Shown in pieces: positions 13,501-19,054 of a stretch of 45,614 bases of DNA. Each line of letters opens with the position of its first letter. Position 1 is the first letter of the stretch. The stretch is from Actinomyces dentalis DSM 19115. Its GTDB lineage: Bacteria > Actinomycetota > Actinomycetes > Actinomycetales > Actinomycetaceae. The stretch is from assembly GCF_000429225.1 (NCBI RefSeq), contig NZ_AUBL01000036.1:1-45614 (forward strand). Direction: 5' to 3'. The notes under the pieces were generated by a model. That model was not told where the DNA came from and searched no databases. It saw only the letters and a list, made by a program, of their open reading frames with translations. Made by a program: the position numbers and the translations under genes.

Positions 13501-14058
13501 GTGGCCGTGTCGCAGAAGTCGATCACCGGCCACGCCAAGGGCGGGGCGGCGCTGTTCCAGGTGGCGGGCCTGACCGAGATCCTGGCCACCGGGGTGGCGC
13601 CGGGCAACGCCAGCCTCGACGTGGTCGACGCCCCGCTGGCCGAGGACGCCTTCTGGGTGTGGCCGCGCACCCCCATCCGCCTGACGGGCCGCGACGGCGG
13701 GCCGGTGCGCGCCGGCCTGCTCACCTCGCTGGGCTTCGGGCACGTCTCCGGGCTCATCGCCGTTGTCCACCCCGGCGCCTTCGAGTCGGCCCTGCGCCGC
13801 TCGGGCGGCCAGGGGGCGGTGGACGAGTGGCTGGAGCGGGCCAACCGCCGCCTGGCCGAGGGCACGCGCCGCCGCCGCGCCGGCATGATCGGGCGCGCCC
13901 CCCTGTTCGAGCCCGTCGAGGGCCGTCGCCTGGGCGAGCGGGCGGCGGGCCGCGACCCCCACGAGGTCGAGGCCGCCATGCTCCTGGACCCCGACGCCCG
14001 CCTGGGCGCCGACGGCGTCTACCACGCCGGCGAGCCCGGCGAGTCCCGGGGGGCCTGA
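4519..14058 (+). CDS. fas: type I fatty acid synthase, single polypeptide
   Basis: This 3179-residue megasynthase performs the full cycle of de novo fatty acid synthesis. Domains in order: acetyl transferase (GHSQG, Ser168); enoyl reductase (MLAGMTPTTVDPE from about 445, later GGHHSW near 595); dehydratase hot-dog segment (FNPIHTSY, His1295, then LVHGMW); malonyl/palmitoyl transferase (GHSLGEY, Ser1499); an Ala/Pro linker (about 1800-1850); carrier domain with GVSSRRNQ, where Ser1887 or 1888 should bear phosphopantetheine; ketoreductase (VAVVTGFAPHSIAAAVVG near 2212); ketosynthase (VSACATAAVS, Cys2812; KHDTSTGANDPNE; SITGHAKGGA). This is the order known for actinobacterial FAS-I. No phosphopantetheinyl transferase domain is fused; acpS lies just downstream. 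ATG 4519 gives the longest frame but has a weak ribosome site; ATG 4600, 27 codons later, has AGGA 4 bases upstream and may be the true start. Confidence 0.95.
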   Translation: MTDHHAPPAPSGAASSTTSPSTTTEDRMSTKSTAPAAGAQARTVAERLSAGEPYVLAFGGQATPWRAALEGLVGLDGDLAGELVAVDRAVADLLAPVATDLLTVTPRGLRLLDEGAAPIAPAPAPASADSADVSVPGILLAQHAVVAALAGAGVDVRATPPAGVIGHSQGVLGVALLEAMARPGEEGRRAVAEVHALARLIGAAAARTTRRLDLGPAGRATPMLSVRGVTREVLDAVLEGVPGAGRICLGVTNGRQAHTLSGRPADLERVVTALESAAARSARARKERRRGGAVLAPVTEYLTTSVPFHTHLLDGAVADVVAWARAAGLDEALARDLAAAVLIDPVDWPELVHRALEADSRPRLVLDLGPGTVLTRLTEAVVAGTGVSVVPAGTAAAVDDLDRPGAGPRPAVDRSRFAPGLTRLPDGRLTLDTAFTRLTGRSAVMLAGMTPTTVDPEIVAAAANAGYWSELAGGGQTTAKVLADNLEGLQRRLEPGRTAAFNAMFMDRYLWNLHLGTQRLLSKARAGGAPIDGITISAGVPELEEATELLGRLRAEGFPYVAFKPGTVDQIRQVLAIAAAVPDTPVLMQIEDGHAGGHHSWEDLDTMLLATYDAIRSQENVVVCVGGGIGTPSRAADYLTGRWALAHGTAAAPVDGVMVGTAAMTALEAKTNDDVKQLLVDTPGITADTPGTEGGWIASGASAGGMTSGLSHLRADLYEIDNSSARASRLIQELAGNEEAMAARRDEMIAALAKTAKPYFGDVEEMTYLEWATRFADLCVAPHEGRSAGAGDWADESWYDRFLDLLHRVEARLSEADHGMVPTLFADADAVIDSDAALAALAERYPRAASTRVEPADAAWFVDLCRKHPKPVPFVPVVDADILRWWGTDSLWQSQDPRYSADQVRIIPGPVAVAGITTINEPVGHLLGRFETAAVEALQAAGTPERAAAGRLGAIRPGAAPVADATGLVRAAPHVLWNGHLTVNPARVLPEGAYAVVARPDVAEDAYDLDIRLDTHWDSTPGGEAIHAVRRLVVPLRLARAWDGAAPLVDPGRISETMNDLLRATAGVGAVSVTGDLVERLPEVRPAEPGATDALGRPSARPFGTVHARFTLAATLGHDHGAVTADALPADLSAAPLAPDALLGPCWPVVYAALGSVVEDGMPLIEGLLGAVHLDHTVDLRRPLAELAARAGDDFVIQVDGWVAGLEESSAGRVVDVRLELTDAADGSLVALMRERFAIRGRASGTAVPSAPEPAGGTGRATAPAARRLLRRVRVTAPSDMTAFARVTGDFNPIHTSYNAARVAGMDAPLVHGMWLSATAQQAAAATDPDGARHVLAGWTYVMLGTVELSDTVEISVERTGLVRGGGLVLEVTCRIGDEVVSRGSAVTVPEPTAYVYPGQGIQARGMGLDEMNSSRAAREVWERADAHTRAELGFSVINLVRDNPTEMTARGVTYRHPDGLLNLTQFTQVALATVAMATTARLAEAGALVEDAAFAGHSLGEYTALSAYGRVMPVETTISIVFQRGSTMHTLVERDADGASNYRMGALRPNQAGIGAEQVEDYVASVAEASGEFLQIVNFNLAGVQYAVAGTIKGLEALAADSRARAAERGGKNPFMYVPGIDVPFHSRVLRPGVPEFRERLLALIPHDLDYERLVGRYVPNLVARPFELTRDFARAIADVVPSEPVRELLEDWPAAAERPRELARALLVELLAWQFASPVRWIETQDVLFSSPDEGGLGVEHLVEVGLAASPTLANLAARTLMLPRHAGRHVTVHNARRDEARVLATDTDPAVEPGGEDFELPAAPAPAPAPAADAAPAAAPAQAEPPAEAAPAAPAPAAPAAGPVEDLPFGATDALTVLLAHSARILPDQIGATDTTETLTNGVSSRRNQLLMDMGTELQLASIDGAADADMTALAATVAKGAPGYKAFGPVLTDAIRTGLGRILGPSGVRAGRIAERVGSVWGLGGGWVSHVTAALLLGTREGASVRGGDLASLGSSAPLGSAGDVDALIDRAVQAVAAAHGVSVSKPSAGGGAGGAVVDSAALDAFAASVTGQQGVLATTARHVLAALGLDEPESYDAAAADEAAATRALVEAVDAELGTGWLKFATPVFQAERAVLIDDRWATAREDLARLGNGQTDLDAARDLLAPERFTGLGRAVADQAAWWAGALASSPLADAGERAELARAIAAAARSAPVAGSAQTLWADDVAVVTGFAPHSIAAAVVGRLLAGGATVVATSSRLTHERLDFAKRVYREHASAGARLWMVPANLASYRDVDALAQWIGTDRTVTSGGATRLVKEALVPTVLFPFAAPRVAGTLADAGPGAERQARLLLWSVERTIAALSAIGTDTHVDHRLHVVLPGSPNRGAFGGDGAYGEVKSALDAVVNRWSSEPVWARRVTLVHPRIGWVRGTGLMGGNDPLVEAVEAAGVRTWSTDEIAGELVGLCAAPVRAEAAAAPVTADLTGGLGDDVDLVALRRAAARAGAEADGREPEPAAVAALPTPSAPVQPTAPHWGEVEADLEDMVVIVSTGEVSTWGSGRTRREAELGMSGGDDVELTAAGVLELAWGMGLLTWQDSPRAGWYDAEGEFVDESEVYGRYRDEVVARCGIREFVDDGLIAPVADEEVAVYLDRDIVLTVPDEAAALTIRDSDPEHTRIAPDAESGEWTVTRLAGSLARVPRRAALSRTVGGQLPVDFDPLRWGIPASMAEGMDTIAAWNLVTAVDAFLSAGFSPAELLRAVHPGDVACTQGTGFGGMESMRKMFVGRFLDEERAGDILQESLPNVVAAHVMQSYIGGYGAMVQPVSACATAAVSIEEGWDKIALGRADVVVAGAIDDISVESVVGFGNMNATAEAGAMYAQGISARHFSRANDRRRGGFVEAEGGGTVILARASVAARLGLPVAGVLGFVSSYADGAHTSIPAPGLGALGAGRGGRSSRLARALAALGVRADDIAVVSKHDTSTGANDPNESELHTRLARALGRTEGNPLVAVSQKSITGHAKGGAALFQVAGLTEILATGVAPGNASLDVVDAPLAEDAFWVWPRTPIRLTGRDGGPVRAGLLTSLGFGHVSGLIAVVHPGAFESALRRSGGQGAVDEWLERANRRLAEGTRRRRAGMIGRAPLFEPVEGRRLGERAAGRDPHEVEAAMLLDPDARLGADGVYHAGEPGESRGA

Positions 14059-14096
14059 GAGCCCCGGGAGGGCCCGGGGGAGCCCGGACCCTATCC

Positions 14097-14142
14097 CGCC
14101 CGCCCCCGCCGCGAACCCCCGGGTCCGCGGCGGGGGCGGGCG
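14097..14142 (+). terminator. GC-rich hairpin after fas
   Basis: A perfect 17-bp inverted repeat (14097-14113 with 14126-14142) with a 12-base loop begins 38 bases after the fas stop. There is no T-run, as is common for actinobacterial hairpin terminators. It would close the acc-fas unit and separate it from the toxin-antitoxin pair. Confidence 0.65.
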
Positions 14143-14247
14143 CGCCTTCGGGGGCGTGATCGCCAATCGCATCGTCTGTCTGCGGCGGGATCCGTTCCGG
14201 ACCTCGGATCGTTCCGCGGGCGTCGTGGGGCCGCCCCTTCACCTGCC

Positions 14248-14266
14248 GCTAGCGTTCTGCTAGCAT
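14248..14266 (+). promoter_or_regulatory. operator and -10 box of the FitAB/VapBC-like pair
   Basis: Two copies of the palindrome GCTAGC (14248-14253 and 14259-14264) are separated by five bases. The second overlaps a -10-like TAGCAT (14261-14266) that ends six bases before the antitoxin ATG. This is where a ribbon-helix-helix antitoxin would be expected to bind and autorepress, and the spacing implies a leaderless mRNA. Confidence 0.55.
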
Positions 14267-14272
14267 TGTGGC

Positions 14273-14500
14273 ATGCCAGTGCTCTACGCCCGGGATGTTC
14301 CCGAGGACGTGGTGGACGCCCTCAAGGAGCGTGCCGCCGCGCGAGGGATGTCGATGTCCGCCTACGTCGTCGAGGAGCTCTCCCGCGTCGTCGCCCGCCC
14401 CACGAACGCGGACATCGTTGCGCGGCTGCGCGCTCTGGACCGTTCTCGGGGCGCGACCCGCGAGGACATCCTCGACGAGCTCCACCGGAGCAGACGGTGA
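14273..14500 (+). CDS. FitA/VapB-like ribbon-helix-helix antitoxin
   Basis: This 75-residue protein opens with a short strand (PVLYARDVPEDV) and two helices (VDALKERAAARG and MSAYVVEELSRVV), the pattern of ribbon-helix-helix DNA-binding antitoxins such as FitA. The C-terminal part (about 45-75) would wrap the toxin. It should neutralise the PIN-domain toxin encoded next and repress the shared promoter through the GCTAGC repeats upstream. Its stop overlaps the toxin start (GTGA, 14497-14500), giving tight coupling. No Shine-Dalgarno is present; the -10 box lies six bases before ATG. Subfamily naming (FitA versus VapB) is uncertain. Confidence 0.82.
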   Translation: MPVLYARDVPEDVVDALKERAAARGMSMSAYVVEELSRVVARPTNADIVARLRALDRSRGATREDILDELHRSRR

Positions 14501-14892
14501 TCGTCGTCGACGCCTCGGCGATGATCGAGGCGCTTGTCGCGGATCGCGTCCACCCCGCTCTCCTCGATGCCCTGGACGACGATATCCATGCGCCCCACCT
14601 GCTCGATCTGGAGGTGCTCTCCGTTCTGCGCGGGCTGGAGCTGTCGCGCAAGCTTCCGGCTGGCCTCGCCGACTCCGCGCTGCGCTCCTACTTCGCATTG
14701 TCCATCGAGCGCCATGAGGCCGGTCTCCTCGCCAATCGCGTCTGGTCCTTAAGGTTCCAGCTCACCAGCTACGACGCCTCCTACATCGCCCTCGCCGAGG
14801 CCCTCCGGGCGCCGCTGGTGACGTGCGATGCCAAGCTCGCCGCGCGGGGTCATCTGGCGGACGTGCGCGTGATCGCGCGCGGGGACCGGTGA
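14497..14892 (+). CDS. PIN-domain toxin ribonuclease (VapC/FitB-like)
   Basis: This 131-residue PIN protein starts at GTG 14497, four bases inside the antitoxin stop, with GGAG at 14487-14490. The four acidic residues of the PIN active site can be placed: Asp5 in VIVVDASAMIE, Glu39 in LLDLEVLSVL, Asp93 in LTSYDASYIALAEA and Asp111 in LVTCDAKLAARG. PIN toxins of this kind are Mg2+-dependent endoribonucleases that cut tRNA or rRNA when freed from the antitoxin. The length is normal and no residue appears lost, so it is predicted active. The pair sits between fas and acpS on the same strand. Confidence 0.88.
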   Translation: MIVVDASAMIEALVADRVHPALLDALDDDIHAPHLLDLEVLSVLRGLELSRKLPAGLADSALRSYFALSIERHEAGLLANRVWSLRFQLTSYDASYIALAEALRAPLVTCDAKLAARGHLADVRVIARGDR

Positions 14893-14920
14893 GCACCGGC
14901 GCCCGGCGGCGGGTCCGGTC

Positions 14921-15469
14921 GTGACCGGGCCGCCGGCCCCGCGCCCGCAGGGCTCCGCCGGAGCGGGCGGCGGGCGCGCCGCCCCGCGCCTGCCGCCGGT
15001 GCCCGACGCCGGGGGCCGGGTGCTGGGCGCGGGCCTGGACCTCGTCCACGTCCCCGGCCTGGCGGACCAGCTCGCCGTGGCCGGATCGGTCTTCGCCCAG
15101 AGGGCCTTCACCCCCCGCGAGCGGCGCGAGGCCGCCCGCCGCGCCCGCCAGTGCGGCTCCCGCCCGGCCGAGCACCTGGCGGCGCGCTGGGCCGCCAAGG
15201 AGGCCCTCGTCAAGGCCTGGTCCGCCGCGGCCAACGCCGCCGCCGGGCGGGCCGTCGCCCCGGTCCTGGCCCCCGAGGCGGTGGACTGGCGGGAGATCGA
15301 GGTCCTCACCGACCGCTGGGGCCGCCCCGGCCTGCGACTGGGCGGCCGGGTGCTCGACGCCGTCGAGCGCTCCCTGGGGGCCGGGGCGGGGCAGGCGTCC
15401 CGCTGGTCGGCGTCCCTGAGCCACGACGGCGACTGGGCGGTCGCGATCGTCCTGGCCCTGGCCGGGTAG
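14921..15469 (+). CDS. acpS: holo-[acyl-carrier-protein] synthase
   Basis: The protein transfers 4'-phosphopantetheine from CoA to a carrier-domain serine; the likely client is the FAS-I carrier domain encoded upstream. Visible family motifs are LGAGLDLVHVPGLA (about residue 35), with the first metal-binding Asp, and LAARWAAKEALVKAW (about 87), with the KEA signature, plus a C-terminal SASLSHDGDWAVAIV. The 182-residue frame starts at GTG 14921. The first ~30 residues are Gly/Pro/Ala-rich and there is no clear ribosome site, so the true start could lie further in. It is separated from fas by the toxin-antitoxin insertion. Confidence 0.88.
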   Translation: MTGPPAPRPQGSAGAGGGRAAPRLPPVPDAGGRVLGAGLDLVHVPGLADQLAVAGSVFAQRAFTPRERREAARRARQCGSRPAEHLAARWAAKEALVKAWSAAANAAAGRAVAPVLAPEAVDWREIEVLTDRWGRPGLRLGGRVLDAVERSLGAGAGQASRWSASLSHDGDWAVAIVLALAG

Positions 15470-15523
15470 CGCGCCGCTCCCCGAGCCCCGCGGATGCACG
15501 GCCAGGGGCCCTTTTCGCGCCGC

Positions 15524-15955
15524 TCAGGCCCGGGTCGTTCTCAGGATCTCGACACTCGTGCCGACCGCCTCGTACGTCGCCCTGGCGCGCGCGTCTCTGG
15601 TGACGAGCACGGCGTCGTTCTCACGTGCGGCCAGGGCCACCAGTCCGTCGTAGACGGCGCCGCCCGCGATGCCGAGGCGGGCCAGATGACGGTGCACATC
15701 GGCGGCCGCATCCGCCGGAAGCGTCAGCGTCCCGAAGAAACGATCGTCTATGAGCGCGGTCGCATCCGCGCAGCTCATGCGCGCGTCGCCGGGAAGCCGG
15801 GTCAGCACCGCGTAGGTCTCGGGCAGCGCATGACCGCTGAGGTGCAGTCGCCGTCCCCGCGCCCAGTCGCGCACGGCCTCATGGGCCGCGTGGGAGGCGA
15901 CGAGCAGGGGGACGGCCACGCTCGTATCCACCGCGAACCTGGGCGGAGCCATCAT
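15524..15955 (-). CDS. PIN-domain toxin (VapC-like)
   Basis: This is a second PIN-domain protein of 143 residues. The active-site acids are visible: Asp10 in FAVDTSVAV, Glu46 in ALPETYAVLTRL, an Asp in GAVYDGLVALAA and an Asp in LVTRDARARATY. Two adjacent ATG codons (15955 and 15952) overlap the TGA of the AbrB-type gene, so the toxin is translationally coupled to its antitoxin. It should act as an Mg2+-dependent RNase held inactive by that partner. It shows no close similarity to the PIN toxin at 14497 beyond the fold motifs. Confidence 0.87.
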   Translation of the reverse strand: MMAPPRFAVDTSVAVPLLVASHAAHEAVRDWARGRRLHLSGHALPETYAVLTRLPGDARMSCADATALIDDRFFGTLTLPADAAADVHRHLARLGIAGGAVYDGLVALAARENDAVLVTRDARARATYEAVGTSVEILRTTRA

Positions 15956-16191
15956 CTGCGCCCGGCGTCGATGAGCGCGAACAGCACGTCGTCGGTGACG
16001 ACGGTGTCCGATACGGCCACAAGACGCCCGTCCGCATCCCGCTCCAGTCGGGCGGTGCGACCGCCCGGCGTCAACTGCACCCCTCCGCCGTAGACCGAGA
16101 CGTCCACCTGCGTGCCCGGAAGGAGCCCCGTCGAATCCCGCAGGCTCTTGGGAAGGAGGAGCCGCCCGCCCGAATCGATCGTCACCTTCAT
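15952..16191 (-). CDS. AbrB/MazE-type antitoxin
   Basis: This 79-residue protein starts with the swapped-hairpin AbrB pattern MKVTIDSGGRLLLPKSLRD and LLPGTQVDVSVYGG, followed by a C-terminal tail for toxin binding. It is the antitoxin of the PIN gene that overlaps its stop codon. The ATG at 16191 has no Shine-Dalgarno; TAGCCT (16203-16198) ends six bases before it, so the message is probably leaderless. AbrB-type antitoxins bind their own promoter; no clear operator is visible. Confidence 0.85.
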   Translation of the reverse strand: MKVTIDSGGRLLLPKSLRDSTGLLPGTQVDVSVYGGGVQLTPGGRTARLERDADGRLVAVSDTVVTDDVLFALIDAGRR

Positions 16192-16197
16192 GGGAGC

Positions 16198-16203
16198 AGG
16201 CTA
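16198..16203 (-). promoter_or_regulatory. -10 box for leaderless abrB-type antitoxin mRNA
   Basis: On the minus strand TAGCCT ends exactly six bases before the ATG, with no ribosome-binding purine run between them. The same six bases and spacing precede hisE. Confidence 0.5.
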
Positions 16204-16346
16204 CCATCTCGATCCCATCCGCGTTGAGCGGCCCGGGCGCGACAGCACTCCGGTTACTATTCGATTCGGTGCAAACACATGCACGCGGGGCCGTCGTTAT
16301 TCACGGCGGCCCGCGACCCCCGATCCCTCACGGACAGGACGACCCC

Positions 16347-17831
16347 ATGGATGAGACCACCTATCAGGCGATCGCCATGATCGTGTACTTCGTGGGCATG
16401 CTGGCCATCGGCGGCTGGGCCTACGGGCGCAACAACGACCTCGACGACTACATGCTCGCCGACCGCGGCCTCAACCCCTGGGTGGCCGCCCTGTCCGCCG
16501 GGGCCTCGGACATGTCCGGCTGGCTGCTCATGGGCCTGCCCGGCGCCCTGTACGCCCACGGCCTGGTGGAGGCGTGGATCGCCGTCGGCCTGACGATCGG
16601 CGCCTGGCTCAACTGGCGGTTCGTGGCCCCGCGGCTGCGCGCCTACACGGAGGTCGCCGGCAACGCCATCACCATCCCCAGCTTCCTGGGCAACCGCCTG
16701 CACGACACCCGTCACCTGCTGCGCTGGGCCTCCGGGGTGATCATCCTGGTCTACTTCACCTTCTACGTCTCCTCCGGCATGGTCGCCGGCGGCGCGTTCT
16801 TCGAGGGCTCCTTCGGCATGGACTACCGCCTGGGCATGGTGCTGGTCGCCGCGATCACGGTGGTCTACACCCTCATCGGCGGATTCCTGGCCGTGTCCTA
16901 CACCGACTTCGTCCAGGGCCTGATGATGCTGGCCGCCCTGGTGGTCGTGCCCGTCGTCGGGATCATCCGCGCCGGCGGCCCCGGCGCCCTGATCGACTCC
17001 GTGTCCGCCGTCGACCCCCACTACTGGGCGCTGTGGGGGCCGACCACGCCGGTCCTGGCCGTCGTCTCCGCCCTCGCCTGGGGGCTGGGCTACTTCGGCC
17101 AGCCGCACATCATCGTCCGCTTCATGGCGATCCGCACCCCCGGCGAGGCCAGGGCGGGCAGGCGCATCGGCATCGGCTGGATGCTCCTGGCCGTGATCGG
17201 GGCGGGCCTGACCGCGGTCGTGGGCGCGGCCGTCTACCGGCGCGACCCGGCCGCCCTGGCCGACCCCGAGACCGTGTTCATCGCCCTGGGCCAGCTGCTC
17301 TTCCACCCCCTGGTCGCCGGGTTCATGCTCGCCGCCATCCTCGCCGCCATCATGTCCACCATCTCCTCCCAGCTGCTGGTGACCTCCTCGGCCCTCATCG
17401 AGGACCTCTACGGGGCGATCACCCGCCGGCGGGTCACCGGGGGCCGCCTGGTCCTGTACTCGCGCATGGCCGTGTTCGCCGTCGCCGTGATCGCCGCGCT
17501 CCTGGCCTGGAACCGGGGCGGGACCATCCTGGACCTGGTCGCCTTCGCCTGGGCGGGATTCGGGGCGGGCTTCGGGCCCACGGTCCTGCTGTGCCTGTAC
17601 TGGAGGCGGCTGACCGCCGCGGGGGCCTTCGCCGGCATGATCGTGGGCGCCGCCCTGGTCATGGTGTGGGGCAACCTCGACGGCGGCCCCGGGGGCCTGT
17701 TCGACCTGTACGAGATCGTCCCCGGCTTCCTGGGCAACCTCGCCGTCGCCTGGGCCGTGTCGCGAACCGGCCGCCCCGACGGGAGGGTGGCCGACGAATT
17801 CGACGCCGCGGCCGACGCCGCCCGCCCGTGA
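16347..17831 (+). CDS. putP: PutP-like sodium/proline symporter
   Basis: This 494-residue, 12-13-span membrane protein belongs to the sodium:solute symporter family. The start at ATG 16347 (AGGAC about 10 bases upstream) yields MDETTYQAIAMIVYFVGMLA as the first membrane segment, as in PutP. Family landmarks are DYMLADRGLNPWVAALSAGA (about 32) followed by SDMSGWLLMGLPGA, the Na+-site region of the first helices. GLGYFGQPHIIVRFMAI lies near 250 and AAILAAIMSTISSQLLVTSS near 330, both strongly conserved in PutP. It should import L-proline with Na+. A -10-like TACTAT lies at 16255-16260. It stands alone; the riboflavin transport genes downstream have their own promoter. Confidence 0.9.
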   Translation: MDETTYQAIAMIVYFVGMLAIGGWAYGRNNDLDDYMLADRGLNPWVAALSAGASDMSGWLLMGLPGALYAHGLVEAWIAVGLTIGAWLNWRFVAPRLRAYTEVAGNAITIPSFLGNRLHDTRHLLRWASGVIILVYFTFYVSSGMVAGGAFFEGSFGMDYRLGMVLVAAITVVYTLIGGFLAVSYTDFVQGLMMLAALVVVPVVGIIRAGGPGALIDSVSAVDPHYWALWGPTTPVLAVVSALAWGLGYFGQPHIIVRFMAIRTPGEARAGRRIGIGWMLLAVIGAGLTAVVGAAVYRRDPAALADPETVFIALGQLLFHPLVAGFMLAAILAAIMSTISSQLLVTSSALIEDLYGAITRRRVTGGRLVLYSRMAVFAVAVIAALLAWNRGGTILDLVAFAWAGFGAGFGPTVLLCLYWRRLTAAGAFAGMIVGAALVMVWGNLDGGPGGLFDLYEIVPGFLGNLAVAWAVSRTGRPDGRVADEFDAAADAARP

Positions 17832-17862
17832 GCGCCGCGCCGGGCGCGGGCGCCCCGAGGAC

Positions 17863-17892
17863 TTGTCCCGCCCCGCCGCCGTGCTCTAGGGT
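17863..17892 (+). promoter_or_regulatory. promoter of the FMN riboswitch-ribXY unit
   Basis: TTGTCC (17863-17868) and TAGGGT (17887-17892) are separated by 18 bases. Transcription would begin near 17900, just before the first pairing strand of the riboswitch, which fits a riboswitch at the extreme 5' end of its transcript. Confidence 0.6.
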
Positions 17893-17904
17893 CGGCCCCA
17901 GCAA

Positions 17905-18041
17905 CGTGCTCCGGGGTCGGTGCAATTCCGAACCGGCGGTGACAGCCCGCGACCCGTGAGAGCCCCCCGCCGGGGGGCGCGAGCGGCCGAGCCGGTGGAA
18001 TTCCGGCGCCGACGGTCAAAGTCCGGATGGGAGGAGGCACG
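17905..18041 (+). promoter_or_regulatory. FMN riboswitch (RFN element)
   Basis: The aptamer is recognised by its conserved blocks in order: GGGGTCGGTGCAATTCCGAA, ACCGGCGGTGACAGCCCGCG, a variable stem-loop, GCCGGTGGAATTCCGGCGCC, and GACGGTCAAAGTCCGGATGG ending in GAGGAGG. The P1 helix can form from GTGCTCC (17905-17911) with GGAGGCAC (about 18033-18040). It should bind flavin mononucleotide and switch off the downstream genes when FMN is plentiful. The spacing of all conserved parts is normal, so it is probably functional. Confidence 0.95.
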
Positions 18042-18183
18042 GGGCGCGCCCCGCCGCGGCGCCGTCCCACGGTCGTGGGCCGGGCGCCGCCGGTGCCGGC
18101 GCGCCCGCGGGTTCGCACCCGACCCTCGCCCCGGACGCGCCCGGGGCGAGCGCCCCGGGGCATGCGCCCGGGGAAGTGATGAC
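18042..18183 (+). promoter_or_regulatory. riboswitch expression platform
   Basis: The leader between aptamer and gene holds a perfect 10-bp hairpin (18125-18134 with 18141-18150). CCCCG at about 18153-18157 can then pair with CGGGG at 18168-18172, overlapping the GGGGAAG ribosome site. With no T-run, control by masking the ribosome site looks more likely than termination. The alternative pairing with the aptamer has not been worked out. Confidence 0.5.
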
Positions 18184-18981
18184 GTGAGCAGCCCGATGGG
18201 CGCCGGCCGCGCGCGCCGGCGCGCCGGAGCGCCGGCCGCCGTGCTCGGCCTGGCCCTCCTGGCCGCCTGGTGGGCCGCGGCCCGCTCGGGCCGGATCCCC
18301 GCCGTGTTCCTGCCCGGGCCCGTGGACGTGGCCCGGCGCCTGTGGCTGGGCCTGACCCGCGCGGGCCTGGCCTCCTACGCCTGGGTCACGCTGCGCGAGG
18401 CCCTGCTGGGCTGCCTGACGGCCGCGGCGCTCGCCCTGCCCCTGGCCTGGGCCCTGTTCCGCTGGCGCCTGTTCTCCCGCACCGTCCTGCCCTACGTCGC
18501 CGCCTCCCAGGCGGTGCCCGCCATCGCCGTCGCCCCCCTGCTGGTCCTGTGGATCGGCTACGGCACGGCCCCGGTGGTCGTCCTGTGCGCCTTCATGGTC
18601 TTCTTCCCCATCACCGTCACCGTCCTGCTGGGCCTGCGCGGCCTGGACGCCGACATCCTGGACGCCGCCAGGCTCGACGGCGCCCACGGGGCCTCCATGA
18701 TCGTGCACATGGAGCTGCCCATGGCCCTGCCGGCGATCCTGGCCGGACTGCGCACGGGCTTCACCCTGTCGGTCACCGGCGCCGTCGTCGGCGAGATGAC
18801 CATGGGCGGGACCGGACTGGGCATGGTGCTGTCCCACCAGCGCGACACCATCGACACCTCCGGCCTGTTCTCCACCATCGTCCTGCTGTGCGCCATGGCC
18901 ACCACCATCCACTGGTGCCTGCACGAGCTCGAGCGCCGCAGTCGCGTCGTCGACGCCATGCGCGGGCGCCGCGCCACCTGA
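18184..18981 (+). CDS. ribX: RibX-like ABC transporter permease (flavin precursor uptake)
   Basis: This 265-residue inner-membrane permease of the BPD_transp_1 family resembles the TauC/ThiX/SsuC group. The C-terminal half carries the ATPase-contact loop as DAARLDGAHGASMIVHMELP (about residues 159-178), followed by the last membrane spans. Start GTG 18184 has GGGGAAG upstream; ATG 18196 is an alternative. Control by an FMN riboswitch and pairing with an NMT1-like binding protein fit the described RibXY riboflavin transporters. As in reported RibXY loci, no ATPase gene is adjacent, so an ATPase from elsewhere would be needed. Substrate is inferred from the riboswitch, not from the permease itself. 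Confidence 0.8.
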   Translation: MSSPMGAGRARRRAGAPAAVLGLALLAAWWAAARSGRIPAVFLPGPVDVARRLWLGLTRAGLASYAWVTLREALLGCLTAAALALPLAWALFRWRLFSRTVLPYVAASQAVPAIAVAPLLVLWIGYGTAPVVVLCAFMVFFPITVTVLLGLRGLDADILDAARLDGAHGASMIVHMELPMALPAILAGLRTGFTLSVTGAVVGEMTMGGTGLGMVLSHQRDTIDTSGLFSTIVLLCAMATTIHWCLHELERRSRVVDAMRGRRAT

Positions 18982-19054
18982 CCGCCCGCCCCGACCCCCG
19001 CACCCGGGGGCGCCCCCGCCCCTCCGCACCCGCAACCGGAAAGGAAGCCCCGCC

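Noticed and set aside
6048-14159. An apparent 2703-codon open frame in another plus-strand frame within fas
   Set aside because: Arg/Pro/Gly/His-rich shadow of the real gene with no domain; stops are rare because of GC content.
15494-16093. Plus-strand open frames across the AbrB/PIN pair
   Set aside because: They are antisense to two recognised, overlapping genes and have no family resemblance.
17920-18183. An N-terminal extension of RibX through the riboswitch
   Set aside because: This DNA is the FMN aptamer and leader; the ribosome site points to GTG 18184.
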